Of a stretch of DNA of 49,829 bases, positions 1-8,152 are shown in pieces (within the stretch, counting starts at the first letter, position 1; the number at the start of each line of letters is the position of its first letter). This DNA comes from Alphaproteobacteria bacterium (GTDB lineage Bacteria > Pseudomonadota > Alphaproteobacteria > Sphingomonadales > Sphingomonadaceae). The notes beneath the pieces are model-generated. The model did no database searches, was not told where the DNA came from, and saw only the letters and a list, made by a program, of their open reading frames with translations. The position numbers were made by a program, and so were the translations under genes. The stretch covers positions 1 through 49,829 of the forward strand of contig JAUIJI010000006.1 of the NCBI GenBank assembly GCA_030431435.1. The letters are read 5' to 3'.

Positions 1-309
1 CCATTCGGCGATCTGTTCTACCTCTACGCGAGGGGATCGGGCGTGGAGGTAGAACTCGGCGGTGGCAACCTTGTGTAACAAGCCGCCGCGCCGTTCGCCA
101 AGCAACTGGCGAACCTCGTCCCACCGCTCGCCATCTATCGCGCGGAAGACCGAGCGGTAATAGGCGGCATCGCTATCGGATAGCTGTCGCGGTGCATCGT
201 TCTGCGCCACATGGGCGACGAAATATTCGCGCGAACCTTGCGCATTGGCAGGCGTCGAAAGCGATGCTGCAGCAAACCCGGCCGCTGCTGCAAATAGCCA
301 ATTTCTCAT
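1..309 (-). CDS. Exported protein, N-terminal fragment; possible soluble lytic murein transglycosylase
   Basis: This minus-strand gene starts with ATG at 309 and runs off the left edge, so only about 103 N-terminal residues are visible. It opens with a clear Sec signal peptide: a short basic start (MRN), an Ala-rich core and a likely cleavage site after ANA at about residue 23. The following helical stretch resembles the N-terminal superhelix of soluble lytic transglycosylases, but the catalytic domain lies outside the window, so the function is inferred. Its start overlaps the stop of the upstream glycosylase-like gene (ATGA), so the two are translationally coupled. The existence of the gene is well supported; the transglycosylase call is tentative. 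Confidence 0.5.
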   Translation of the reverse strand, partial: MRNWLFAAAAGFAAASLSTPANAQGSREYFVAHVAQNDAPRQLSDSDAAYYRSVFRAIDGERWDEVRQLLGERRGGLLHKVATAEFYLHARSPRVEVEQIAEW

Positions 310-1049
310 GCTTTTCCCGTCCAGTCGAGCCAGCGCCGCCACAAGTCGGCGCGCAGCCTTGCGTTCTCGAGCAGATTTTCCGGAGCGAAGCTTGCCAGCA
401 GATGAATCGATTGATCGGCCATGGTCAATTCCAGCACGCCTCGTCGCTTTTCGAGGCCCAGCAGCGGCAGGATATCGCCGCCAAGCACCAGCAGCCGCTT
501 TGGGGCAGCCAACGCGATGTGATGCACCAGCACAGCGCCTAGCCCTGCGTTATGCAGCCCCTGCCAGTCAGCCAGCGGCATATGACGGGGCAGGGCCGAT
601 GCGATGTAGGATTGCTCCGGCACGATCTCCATCGCTCGCAACATATTGGCCACCAGCTTGCCTTGGGCGCCGGACAACAGCGTGTCGCTGTCATCGGCTT
701 CAGGCATCGGCACCAGCACCATCAGTTCCGCACCATGCACACCGCGCGGCGGTAGGCGGCGGTCCGTGCGGCCATCATCGAGTGAAGCTTCGCTGGTCCA
801 CCAAGGGACGAATCCTTCAAGCGATTGCGGCCAGTTCGTCCGGTCGCCGCCAAGCATCACTTTCGGCGGTTCTGGAGCCGTTGTGGTCTTTTCAGTCGCT
901 TTAGGGGCGCGCTGAGGCTCCTCGGCCGGAGCATCTTCCAGCAGCTTTTGCGGGGTATCCGTATAGTCATGATCCACACCCGCCTCGCGCCACCAGTCGA
1001 GGGCGGCTGCGAGCTGGTCTTCCAGCGAATGATCGGCGTGACTATCCAT
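306..1049 (-). CDS. Uracil-DNA glycosylase family protein (degenerate)
   Basis: A 247-residue protein of the uracil-DNA glycosylase fold. A linker rich in Glu, Pro, Ala and Thr (about residues 38-62) precedes the fold. The part around residues 110-140 (VPMPEADDSD, then LSGAQGKLVANML) aligns with family-4 motif A and the segment after it, but the usual GE-PG-D residues are largely lost. The C-terminal LLASFAPENLLEN (about 217-229) occupies the place of the motif that normally reads HPSxLL. No four-cysteine iron-sulfur set is present. It probably keeps the fold but may lack glycosylase activity. I chose the ATG at 1049 because the longer frame would run toward the divergent gene. It couples to the downstream exported protein by an ATGA overlap. 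Confidence 0.75.
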   Translation of the reverse strand: MDSHADHSLEDQLAAALDWWREAGVDHDYTDTPQKLLEDAPAEEPQRAPKATEKTTTAPEPPKVMLGGDRTNWPQSLEGFVPWWTSEASLDDGRTDRRLPPRGVHGAELMVLVPMPEADDSDTLLSGAQGKLVANMLRAMEIVPEQSYIASALPRHMPLADWQGLHNAGLGAVLVHHIALAAPKRLLVLGGDILPLLGLEKRRGVLELTMADQSIHLLASFAPENLLENARLRADLWRRWLDWTGKA

Positions 1050-1134
1050 AAGCACTTGCCTGATGCTCTTGACCTGCTGGCACCCAGCGATCAAGTCCCT
1101 AGCCAATGATCTACCCTGTTATGGAGGCCCGAGC

Positions 1135-2781
1135 ATGAGCGAACGCGAAAGCATGCCGGTTGATGTTGTCATCGTCGGAGCGGGACCCGCAGGCCTTTCG
1201 GCCGCGATCCGCCTCAAGCAGCTTAATGAAGAGCTGGAAGTCGTAGTGCTGGAAAAGGGCGCCGAAGTGGGCGCGCATATCCTGTCCGGCGCGGTGATCG
1301 ATCCGCGCGCGCTCGATGAATTGCTGCCGACCTGGCGCGAGGATGGATGCCCGCTGGCGGAAACTCCGGTGACGGAGAACCACCACTGGCTGCTCACTGC
1401 CTCGGGCAAATGGGAGATGCCGCATCTCGCGCTGCCGCCGCTGATGTCCAACACCGGCAATTACACCGGATCGCTCGGCAATCTGTGCCGCTGGCTGGCC
1501 GAACTGGCCGAGGGCATGGGCGTGCAGGTCTTCCCGGCATTCCCCGCTTCCGAAGTGCTGTTCGACGATGCCGGAAACGTCATGGGCGTAGCGACGCAGG
1601 ACATGGGCATCGCTGCAGATGGCAGCCACAAGCCGGAATACGAGCCCGGGATCGAACTCCACGCCAAATACACGCTGTTTGCCGAGGGTGCTCGCGGCAG
1701 CCTGACCAAGCAGATGAAGGCGCACTTCGACCTGGAGGCCGATTGCCAGCCGCAGGTCTATGGGCTTGGAATCAAGGAGTTGTGGGACATCGATCCCGCG
1801 AAACATGAACCGGGCAGGGTGATCCACACGCAGGGCTGGCCCTTGTCGGAAAGCGACACCTGGGGCGGCGGCTTCCTTTATCATCAGGCCAATGGGCAGG
1901 TGGCTTTGGGCTACGTGACCGCGCTCGATTACGCCAACCCCTATGTCCATCCCTATCAGGAATTCCAGCGCTGGAAGCACCATCCGGCGATCCTCGAGGT
2001 TATCGAGGGCGGAAAACGCGTGGCCTACGGTGCACGCGCGATCAACGAGGGCGGCTGGCAGAGCGTGCCCAAGCTGGCCTTCCCCGGCGGCGCGCTGATC
2101 GGCTGTTCTGCGGGCTTCGTGAACGTGCCGCGCATCAAGGGCACCCACACCGCAATGAAGAGCGGTATGCTGGCTGCGGAAAGCATTGCCTCCGCCGTGG
2201 CGGCAGGCCGCGAGAAGGACGCACTGGAAGACTACGATGCCGCCCTACGCGACAGCTGGATCGCCACCGAACTCAAGAAAGTCCGCAATGCGCAGCCGTT
2301 CGTCGCCAAGTTCGGCGAAGGACTCGGCACCGCGCTCGCCGGGATCGACATGTGGATGCGCACGCTGAAGATCGGCCTGCCGTTCAGCCTCGGCCACCAC
2401 AAGGATGCCGAATGCCTCAACCGCGCTGACCTCTACAAGCCGATCGACTATCCCAAGCCGGACGGGAAGATCAGCTTCGACAGGCTGACTTCGGTATCGT
2501 TCAGCGCGACCAACCACGCCGAAGACCAGCCCTGCCATCTCAAGGTGGCGGACTTGGAGCTGCAGAAGGACAGCGAGTTCGCGATCTATGCCGGACCATC
2601 TGCCCGCTATTGCCCCGCAGGCGTTTACGAATGGGTGATCGAGGACGGCGAAGAACCGAAATTCGTGATCAATTCGCAGAACTGCGTCCACTGCAAGACC
2701 TGCGATATCAAGGATCCCAACGGCAACATCACCTGGGTCACGCCCGAAGGTGGCGGCGGGCCGATGTATCCGAATATGTAG
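1135..2781 (+). CDS. Electron transfer flavoprotein-ubiquinone oxidoreductase
   Basis: A 548-residue inner-membrane-associated flavoprotein that passes electrons from reduced ETF (fatty-acid and amino-acid dehydrogenation) to ubiquinone. The N-terminus carries the FAD-binding motif VIVGAGPAGLSAA (about residues 12-24), followed by LEKG.EVGAHILSGAV, typical of ETF-QO. The C-terminus holds the cysteines for the single [4Fe-4S] cluster (YCPAG, then NCVHCKTCDIKDP) and ends in GGGGPMYPNM, as in the family. Length is normal. The ATG at 1135 is preceded by GGAGG-like sequence (atggaggcccgagc). It is divergent from the glycosylase-like gene and about 85 bp separates the two starts. Confidence 0.95.
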   Translation: MSERESMPVDVVIVGAGPAGLSAAIRLKQLNEELEVVVLEKGAEVGAHILSGAVIDPRALDELLPTWREDGCPLAETPVTENHHWLLTASGKWEMPHLALPPLMSNTGNYTGSLGNLCRWLAELAEGMGVQVFPAFPASEVLFDDAGNVMGVATQDMGIAADGSHKPEYEPGIELHAKYTLFAEGARGSLTKQMKAHFDLEADCQPQVYGLGIKELWDIDPAKHEPGRVIHTQGWPLSESDTWGGGFLYHQANGQVALGYVTALDYANPYVHPYQEFQRWKHHPAILEVIEGGKRVAYGARAINEGGWQSVPKLAFPGGALIGCSAGFVNVPRIKGTHTAMKSGMLAAESIASAVAAGREKDALEDYDAALRDSWIATELKKVRNAQPFVAKFGEGLGTALAGIDMWMRTLKIGLPFSLGHHKDAECLNRADLYKPIDYPKPDGKISFDRLTSVSFSATNHAEDQPCHLKVADLELQKDSEFAIYAGPSARYCPAGVYEWVIEDGEEPKFVINSQNCVHCKTCDIKDPNGNITWVTPEGGGGPMYPNM

Positions 2782-2795
2782 TTTCGAGCGGCTTC

Positions 2796-2878
2796 GTCAT
2801 TGCGAGAAGCGTAGCGACGAAGCAATCCAGAGCGGGGCGCGAGGCGCTCTGGATCGCTTCGCTTTGCTCGCGATGACG
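2796..2878. repeat. Palindromic dispersed repeat (RHCEERSDEAIQ-type)
   Basis: The stretch begins gtcattgcgagaagcgtagc, continues with gacgaagcaatccag, and ends with ctggatcgcttcgctttgct then cgcgatgac, which is an imperfect reverse complement of the beginning. The halves can fold into a long hairpin around aggcgctc. Translated, it gives the recurrent artefact peptide RHCEKRSDEAIQ, seen in many unrelated bacterial genomes. It fills the gap between etfQO and ispE and could act as a transcript-end or mRNA-stability hairpin. Only one copy was seen in this window. Confidence 0.85.
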
Positions 2879-2888
2879 AGTTATCTGC

Positions 2889-3701
2889 TTGACCCTCTCC
2901 GAAACCGCCTACGCCAAGATCAACCTTGCCCTGCATGTGCGGCGTAGGCGGGATGACGGCTATCACGAGCTGGAGACGCTGTTCGCCTTTGTCGATGCGG
3001 GCGACGAACTGGTGGCTCGCTCGTGCGAGGCGGACAGGCTGGAAGTGGTGGGCGAGTTTGCGGGCACGCTGAGCAATCCGTTCGACAATATCGTGGCCAG
3101 GGCGCTCACCGCCTTGCCGCATCCCGGCGGGCTTTGCGTGACGCTGGAGAAGAACCTCCCCGTCGCGGCAGGGCTTGGCGGCGGTTCGGCTGACGCGGGC
3201 GCAATCTTCCGGATAATCCGCGAGGCGCATGGTTTGCCGGATGACTGGCGGGAGCGCGCCGCCAAGTTGGGTGCGGACGTGCCAGCCTGCGTCGATTCCA
3301 CCACCCACATCGGGCTCGGCGTGGGCGAGCAGCGCGAGGAGGTGGAGAATGATCTTGCGGGCATGGCTTGCCTGCTCGTCAATCCGCGAGTTCCGCTCTC
3401 GACCGGGCCGGTGTTCAAGGCATGGGATGGGAAGGATCGCGGCGGATTGCCATCCGGAAGTGCGCGGGAAATCGCCCAATCAGGCCGCAATGACCTGCGC
3501 GATCCGGCGATCGGCCTGTGTCCGGAGATTCGCCAGGTGCTTGACCGACTTGAAGAAACGTCACCATGGATGGCCGAGATGTCAGGCTCCGGCGCAACCT
3601 GCTTTGCGCTGTATGAAAGCACCGATAAGCGAGACGAAGCCGCGCAGATGCTCGCAAAGCTGGAACCTGACTGGTGGCAGATGGTAGGATGCTTGCGATG
3701 A
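2889..3701 (+). CDS. ispE: 4-diphosphocytidyl-2-C-methyl-D-erythritol kinase
   Basis: A 270-residue GHMP kinase that phosphorylates CDP-methylerythritol in the MEP pathway to isoprenoid precursors. The N-terminal AYAKINLALHV contains the catalytic Lys (about residue 10), GYHELET follows at about 24, and the ATP-binding glycine loop PVAAGLGGGSADAGA lies at about 91-105. GADVPAC gives the catalytic Asp near 130, and MSGSGATCFAL is the third GHMP motif near the C-terminus. The start is TTG at 2889, directly after the palindromic repeat, with no better in-frame start upstream. The stop overlaps the next start (ATGA at 3698-3701), so the downstream amidohydrolase is translationally coupled. Confidence 0.95.
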   Translation: MTLSETAYAKINLALHVRRRRDDGYHELETLFAFVDAGDELVARSCEADRLEVVGEFAGTLSNPFDNIVARALTALPHPGGLCVTLEKNLPVAAGLGGGSADAGAIFRIIREAHGLPDDWRERAAKLGADVPACVDSTTHIGLGVGEQREEVENDLAGMACLLVNPRVPLSTGPVFKAWDGKDRGGLPSGSAREIAQSGRNDLRDPAIGLCPEIRQVLDRLEETSPWMAEMSGSGATCFALYESTDKRDEAAQMLAKLEPDWWQMVGCLR

Positions 3702-4429
3702 CATTCCAGCCTTTCTCCCAGATCGGCCCCGCCACCCGCCCGGGCGGTATAGTTGCCGTTTGCGACCATGCGTCCAATTTCGTGCCCGAGGATATCGAGC
3801 TCGGCATCCCGGATGAGGCGATGCGCAAGCATATCGCATGGGACATTGGCGCAGCCGGAGTGGTGGACCGCATGTCCCGCCGCCACGGCATTCCTGCGCA
3901 TCTGGGCGAAGTGAGCCGCCTCGTGATCGACCTGCACCGCGAGGAAGAGGTCGATGGCCTGATACCCACCTCGAGCGACGGCATGCTGATCCCCGGCAAT
4001 ATCGGTGCTGACCGGGAAGGGCGGCTGGAGAAATACTATCGCCCCTATCACGATGCGCTGGCAAACTGGCTTGATGCGCATGATCCGGGCCTGATCCTGT
4101 CGATCCACAGCTTCACGCCCAGCCTCGAGAGCGACCCGACGAAAGAACGCCCGTGGGAAATCGGCCTGCTCTACAACCAGGATGACCGCGCCGCGCAGCA
4201 CGCCATCCGCCTGTTTTCGGAGCTTGGCGTGACCGTAGGCGATAACGAGCCTTATTCGGGCAAACTGCTCAACGCCACGATGAACCGCCATGCGGAGGCG
4301 CATGGTCGCCCCTATTGCGCGATTGAAATCCGCAATGACCTGATCACGACCGAGGCAGGACAGGCGCGCTATGCGGATATCGTGGCCGACGTGGCGGGCC
4401 GCGTCCTCCTGGCGCTCGAGGCGAGCTGA
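3698..4429 (+). CDS. N-formylglutamate amidohydrolase family protein
   Basis: A 243-residue member of the zinc-dependent N-formylglutamate amidohydrolase (HutG-like) family. Family motifs visible are VCDHASNFVP near residue 21, HIAWDIGAAGV, SRLVIDLHRE near 75, LSIHSFTP near 132 and AIEIRNDLI near the end; the His, Asp and Glu residues in these are the expected metal ligands. No histidine-utilisation genes surround it, so the physiological substrate may be another N-acyl amino acid; this is inference. I chose the ATG at 3698 because it overlaps the ispE stop. A hairpin about 20 bp beyond its stop may end the transcript. Confidence 0.85.
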   Translation: MTFQPFSQIGPATRPGGIVAVCDHASNFVPEDIELGIPDEAMRKHIAWDIGAAGVVDRMSRRHGIPAHLGEVSRLVIDLHREEEVDGLIPTSSDGMLIPGNIGADREGRLEKYYRPYHDALANWLDAHDPGLILSIHSFTPSLESDPTKERPWEIGLLYNQDDRAAQHAIRLFSELGVTVGDNEPYSGKLLNATMNRHAEAHGRPYCAIEIRNDLITTEAGQARYADIVADVAGRVLLALEAS

Positions 4430-4447
4430 GCGCTCCCACAAGTCCAC

Positions 4448-4463
4448 GGTTGCTTTTGCAACC
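4448..4463 (+). terminator. Perfect 6-bp hairpin after the amidohydrolase gene
   Basis: GGTTGC-tttt-GCAACC is a perfect stem with a four-T loop, followed by gcattttcgctt, which is only weakly T-rich. It could be a weak terminator, or a site overlapping the ilvD promoter region. Confidence 0.35.
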
Positions 4464-4480
4464 GCATTTTCGCTTAGAAT
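4450..4480 (+). promoter_or_regulatory. Candidate ilvD promoter
   Basis: TTGCTT at 4450-4455 and TAGAAT at 4475-4480 resemble -35 and -10 boxes, with a long 19-bp spacer. The transcript would begin near 4488, leaving a leader of about 50 nt before ilvD. The -35 lies inside the small hairpin. No leader peptide rich in branched-chain codons was seen. Confidence 0.35.
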
Positions 4481-4538
4481 GCGCGCCATACTGCGGTAGA
4501 GGCGCGTGAAATAGTCGCACTTTCCCCACGGAGTTACC

Positions 4539-6404
4539 ATGCCTGCCTATCGTTCCCGCACTTCCACCCACGGCCGCAACATGGCCGGCGCGCGCGGCCT
4601 GTGGCGCGCGACGGGCATGAAGGATGGCGATTTCGGCAAGCCGATCATCGCCGTGGTCAACAGCTTCACCCAGTTCGTGCCCGGCCATGTGCACCTGAAG
4701 GACCTTGGCCAGCTGGTCGCACGCGAGATCGAGGCGGCTGGCGGCGTTGCCAAGGAATTCAACACCATCGCGGTCGATGATGGCATCGCGATGGGCCATG
4801 ACGGCATGCTTTACAGCCTGCCGAGCCGTGACCTGATCGCCGACAGTGTCGAATACATGGTCAACGCCCATTGCGCGGATGCGATGGTGTGCATCTCCAA
4901 CTGCGACAAGATCACGCCCGGCATGCTGATGGCTGCGATGCGGATCAATATCCCGGTCGTGTTCGTGTCCGGCGGGCCGATGGAAGCGGGCAAGGTTGTG
5001 CTGAAGGGCAAGGAAGTGGCGCTTGACCTCGTCGATGCCATGGTTGCCGCGGCGGATGAAAGCTACACTGACGAGGAAGTGACCGAGATCGAGCGTTCGG
5101 CTTGCCCCACCTGCGGCTCTTGCTCGGGAATGTTCACGGCCAACTCGATGAACTGCCTGACCGAGGCGCTGGGCCTGTCTTTGCCGGGCAATGGCTCGCA
5201 GCTTGCCACCCATTCGGACCGGCAGGGCCTGTTCGAGCGGGCGGGGCGGCTCGTGGTGGCGCTCGCCAAGCGTTACTACGAGGAGGACGATGACAGCGTC
5301 CTGCCGCGCAATATCGCCAGCTTCGAAGCCTTCGAAAACGCGATGAGCCTCGATATCGCGATGGGCGGTTCGACCAACACCGTGCTCCACCTGCTCGCTG
5401 CCGCGAAGGAAGCCGGCGTTGATTTCACCATGGAAGATATCGACCGCCTCAGCCGCAAGGTGCCGTGCCTGTCCAAGGTCGCTCCGGCCAAGAATGACGT
5501 TCACATGGAAGACGTTCACCGCGCGGGAGGGATCATGGCGATCCTCGGCCAGCTCGATCGTGCCGGGCTGCTCCACACGGCGCTGCCCACCGTGCACAGC
5601 CCGACGATGGGCGATGCGCTGGACGATTGGGACATTTCGCGCACCGAGAACCCCAAGGTGCAGGAATTCTACAAGGCCGCCCCGGGTGGCGTGCCCACGC
5701 AGACCGCCTTCAGCCAGAGCCGCCGCTGGGACGAGCTCGACACGGACCGTGAGAACGGCGTCATTCGCAGCAAGGAACACGCCTTCAGCCAGGATGGCGG
5801 GCTCGCCGTACTCTATGGCAATATCGCCCGCGATGGCTGCATCGTGAAGACTGCGGGCGTGGACGAGAGCATCCTGAAGTTTTCCGGCCCGGCAAAGGTT
5901 TTCGAGAGCCAGGACGATGCCGTGACCGCCATCCTGACCGAACAGGTCAAGGCCGGTGATGTGGTGGTGATCCGCTATGAAGGCCCCAAGGGCGGGCCGG
6001 GGATGCAGGAGATGCTCTATCCCACCAGCTACCTCAAGTCGAAGGGGCTGGGCGCCGCTTGCGCGCTTCTCACTGATGGCCGTTTTTCCGGCGGCACCTC
6101 GGGCCTGTCCATCGGCCACGTTTCGCCCGAAGCGGCGGAAGGCGGCGACATCGGGCTGGTCGAGGAAGGCGACATGATCGAGATCGACATTCCGAACCGC
6201 ACCATCCACCTCGCGGTGTCGGATGCGGACCTTGCCGCACGGCGCGACGCGATGGATGCTAAGGGCGAAGCCGGGTGGCAGCCTGCCAAGGAACGCCCGC
6301 GCAAGGTTTCCCCTGCGTTGCAAGCCTATGCGGCGATGACGACCAGCGCCGCCAAGGGGGCGGTGCGTGATGTCACGCAGTTGAAGGGCGTCAAGAATGG
6401 CTAG
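4539..6404 (+). CDS. ilvD: Dihydroxy-acid dehydratase
   Basis: A 621-residue iron-sulfur dehydratase that converts 2,3-dihydroxy-3-methylbutanoate and its homologue to the 2-oxo acids in valine and isoleucine synthesis. It is very similar to the E. coli enzyme throughout: [18 protein letters not shown] at the start, [13 protein letters not shown] near residue 122, and [19 protein letters not shown] near 189 with the cluster cysteines. The C-terminal domain has [20 protein letters not shown]. This indicates the oxygen-sensitive [4Fe-4S] type. Start and length match the family. Its last 8 bp overlap the start of a small lipoprotein gene. Confidence 0.97.
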   Translation: MPAYRSRTSTHGRNMAGARGLWRATGMKDGDFGKPIIAVVNSFTQFVPGHVHLKDLGQLVAREIEAAGGVAKEFNTIAVDDGIAMGHDGMLYSLPSRDLIADSVEYMVNAHCADAMVCISNCDKITPGMLMAAMRINIPVVFVSGGPMEAGKVVLKGKEVALDLVDAMVAAADESYTDEEVTEIERSACPTCGSCSGMFTANSMNCLTEALGLSLPGNGSQLATHSDRQGLFERAGRLVVALAKRYYEEDDDSVLPRNIASFEAFENAMSLDIAMGGSTNTVLHLLAAAKEAGVDFTMEDIDRLSRKVPCLSKVAPAKNDVHMEDVHRAGGIMAILGQLDRAGLLHTALPTVHSPTMGDALDDWDISRTENPKVQEFYKAAPGGVPTQTAFSQSRRWDELDTDRENGVIRSKEHAFSQDGGLAVLYGNIARDGCIVKTAGVDESILKFSGPAKVFESQDDAVTAILTEQVKAGDVVVIRYEGPKGGPGMQEMLYPTSYLKSKGLGAACALLTDGRFSGGTSGLSIGHVSPEAAEGGDIGLVEEGDMIEIDIPNRTIHLAVSDADLAARRDAMDAKGEAGWQPAKERPRKVSPALQAYAAMTTSAAKGAVRDVTQLKGVKNG

Positions 6405-6777
6405 GCTGGTTGCCTCGCTTCCGGTTTTCGCGATGCTGCTTGCGGGCTGTTCCGGCGGCGGTGAAGCGCCGGTCGAGGATGGCTCTGCCGCCGCCGATCC
6501 CGAAGACATCATCGCCTGCGCCATAGGCAGCGCGAGCGAGTTCACGCGCAATTGCACCGTGGAGCGCGAGGTGCAGGAAGGTATGCTCTTTCTCACCATC
6601 CACCACGAGGACGGAGGTTTCCGGCGACTGCAGGTCATGGAGGACGGTAGCGGGGTTACCGCCGCCGATGGTGCGGACCAGGCACTGATTACGGTGTTCG
6701 ACGGCGAGATCGAGGTTTCGCTTGGCGGTGATCGCTACCTGCTGCCCGCGACTATCACCGGCAATGCCTCCCAGTAA
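6397..6777 (+). CDS. Small lipoprotein, function unknown
   Basis: A 126-residue protein with a lipoprotein signal peptide; the lipobox LLAGC puts the acylated Cys at about residue 18. A Gly/Ala/Glu-rich linker follows. The mature part has two more cysteines (IIACAIG and TRNCTVE) that could form a disulfide, and a beta-rich segment ([21 protein letters not shown]). I do not recognise a family. The gene overlaps ilvD by 8 bp and the NAD(P)HX repair gene by 14 bp, so it is part of one transcript with both. Its likely place is the inner leaflet of the outer membrane or the periplasmic face of the inner membrane. Confidence 0.8.
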   Translation: MARLVASLPVFAMLLAGCSGGGEAPVEDGSAAADPEDIIACAIGSASEFTRNCTVEREVQEGMLFLTIHHEDGGFRRLQVMEDGSGVTAADGADQALITVFDGEIEVSLGGDRYLLPATITGNASQ

Positions 6778-8152
6778 CCAGATCCTCACCGTCGCCCAGA
6801 TGCAGGCTGCCGAACAGGCGCTGATCGATGGCGGCGAGACGGTCTCCACCCTGATGGAGACTGCGGGAAGAGGCGCTGCAGACTGGGTCTGGCGTGTCGC
6901 GGCGCATCGCCCTGTCACCGTACTTTGCGGTCCCGGGAACAATGGCGGCGATGGCTATGTCATCGCCCGCGTCTTGCAGGAGCGCGGGCTTACCGTGCGC
7001 GTCATCGCGCCCTTCGAACCGAAGACAGAGGCAGCAAAGGCCGCTCGCGCTGCCTGGGGCGGCGAGACAGTCGAGGAGGCATCAGGCGGTGTCTTCGTTG
7101 ATTGCCTGTTTGGCAGCGGGCTGACGCGGGCGCTGGATGACGATCTCTGCGCGCGGCTTTGTACCCTTTCGCAGGCGCATGAGCTTTCGATCGCGGTCGA
7201 CCTGCCCAGCGGCGTCGATGCGGACGGCGGCGAACTGCTGAATGACATTCTGCCCATCTATCACCTGACGGTCGCTCTCGGCGCGTGGAAATTCGCGCAT
7301 TGGATGATGCCCGCGATGGAGATCATGGGGGAATTGCGGCTGGTCGATATCGGGGTGGCCCATTCGGACGAAGTGGCCAGCGCTGCAGAGCGCCCGCATC
7401 TCTACGCGCCCGATCGCGATGCGCATAAATACAGCCGCGGGTTGCTGGGCGTTATTGGTGGCGAGATGCCGGGTGCGTCGATGCTATCGGCAGTCGCGGC
7501 GATGCATGGCGGGGCAGGCTATGTGAAGCTGTTCTCGTCGCACGAAGTGGGTGCACCTGCAGAACTGGTGGTGGAGCAGGAATCGCTATCCGCGTTGCTG
7601 ACGGACGAGCGCCTTGTCGCGGTGCTGATCGGACCGGGGCTGGGGCGCGATGCTGACGCCCATGCGCGCCTCGCTTGGACCCTGGGCTGCGACATTCCCA
7701 CAGTGTGTGATGCCGACGCGCTGCATTTGCTCGAGCCGGTGATGGTGGAGGGGCGCTCGGCCCCGTTGATCATCACCCCGCACGCCGGCGAGCTGGCTGC
7801 GCTCGGCAATGCCTTCGGCACCGTCGGACTCGATCGGATAGACGAGATTTGCGAGCTGGCCGAAGCGATCGAGGGCGTGGTGGTCGCCAAGGGGCCGGAT
7901 ACGATCATCGCGGCGGCAGGAGAGCCGCCCACGATCATGCCGCCAGCGCCCAGCTGGCTGAGCACGGCAGGCACGGGAGACGTGCTCGCAGGCCTCATCG
8001 CCAGCCAGTTGGCGGTGGGATCGTGCCGCGCGGTGCAAGTGGCGCGCAATGGCTGCTGGCTCCACAGGGAGGCCGCACGCCTCGCCGGACCAGCATTCAC
8101 GGCGGGCACGCTTATTGATTCCATTCCAGAGGCTTACGGAACATTCCTGTGA
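6764..8152 (+). CDS. Bifunctional NAD(P)HX epimerase / ADP-dependent NAD(P)HX dehydratase
   Basis: A 462-residue fusion that repairs hydrated NADH and NADPH. The N-terminal epimerase domain (about residues 1-200) contains VLCGPGNNGGDGYVIARVL and IAVDLPSGVDADGG. The C-terminal kinase-fold dehydratase domain (about 225-460) contains GVIGGEMPGASMLSAVAAMHGGAGYVKL, TPHAGELAALG, VVAKGPDTIIAA and LSTAGTGDVLAGLIASQLA, the ribokinase-like nucleotide and catalytic motifs. I chose the ATG at 6764 because the protein then begins [16 protein letters not shown], the usual first strand. It overlaps the lipoprotein gene by 14 bp, and its TGA stop overlaps the next GTG start. Confidence 0.93.
   Translation: MPPSNQILTVAQMQAAEQALIDGGETVSTLMETAGRGAADWVWRVAAHRPVTVLCGPGNNGGDGYVIARVLQERGLTVRVIAPFEPKTEAAKAARAAWGGETVEEASGGVFVDCLFGSGLTRALDDDLCARLCTLSQAHELSIAVDLPSGVDADGGELLNDILPIYHLTVALGAWKFAHWMMPAMEIMGELRLVDIGVAHSDEVASAAERPHLYAPDRDAHKYSRGLLGVIGGEMPGASMLSAVAAMHGGAGYVKLFSSHEVGAPAELVVEQESLSALLTDERLVAVLIGPGLGRDADAHARLAWTLGCDIPTVCDADALHLLEPVMVEGRSAPLIITPHAGELAALGNAFGTVGLDRIDEICELAEAIEGVVVAKGPDTIIAAAGEPPTIMPPAPSWLSTAGTGDVLAGLIASQLAVGSCRAVQVARNGCWLHREAARLAGPAFTAGTLIDSIPEAYGTFL

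Noticed and set aside
4344-6638. Open frame of 764 codons antisense to ilvD
   Set aside because: It lies wholly opposite a very well conserved gene, is His/Arg/Gly-rich like a GC-driven shadow frame, and lacks a ribosome-binding site and any family motif.
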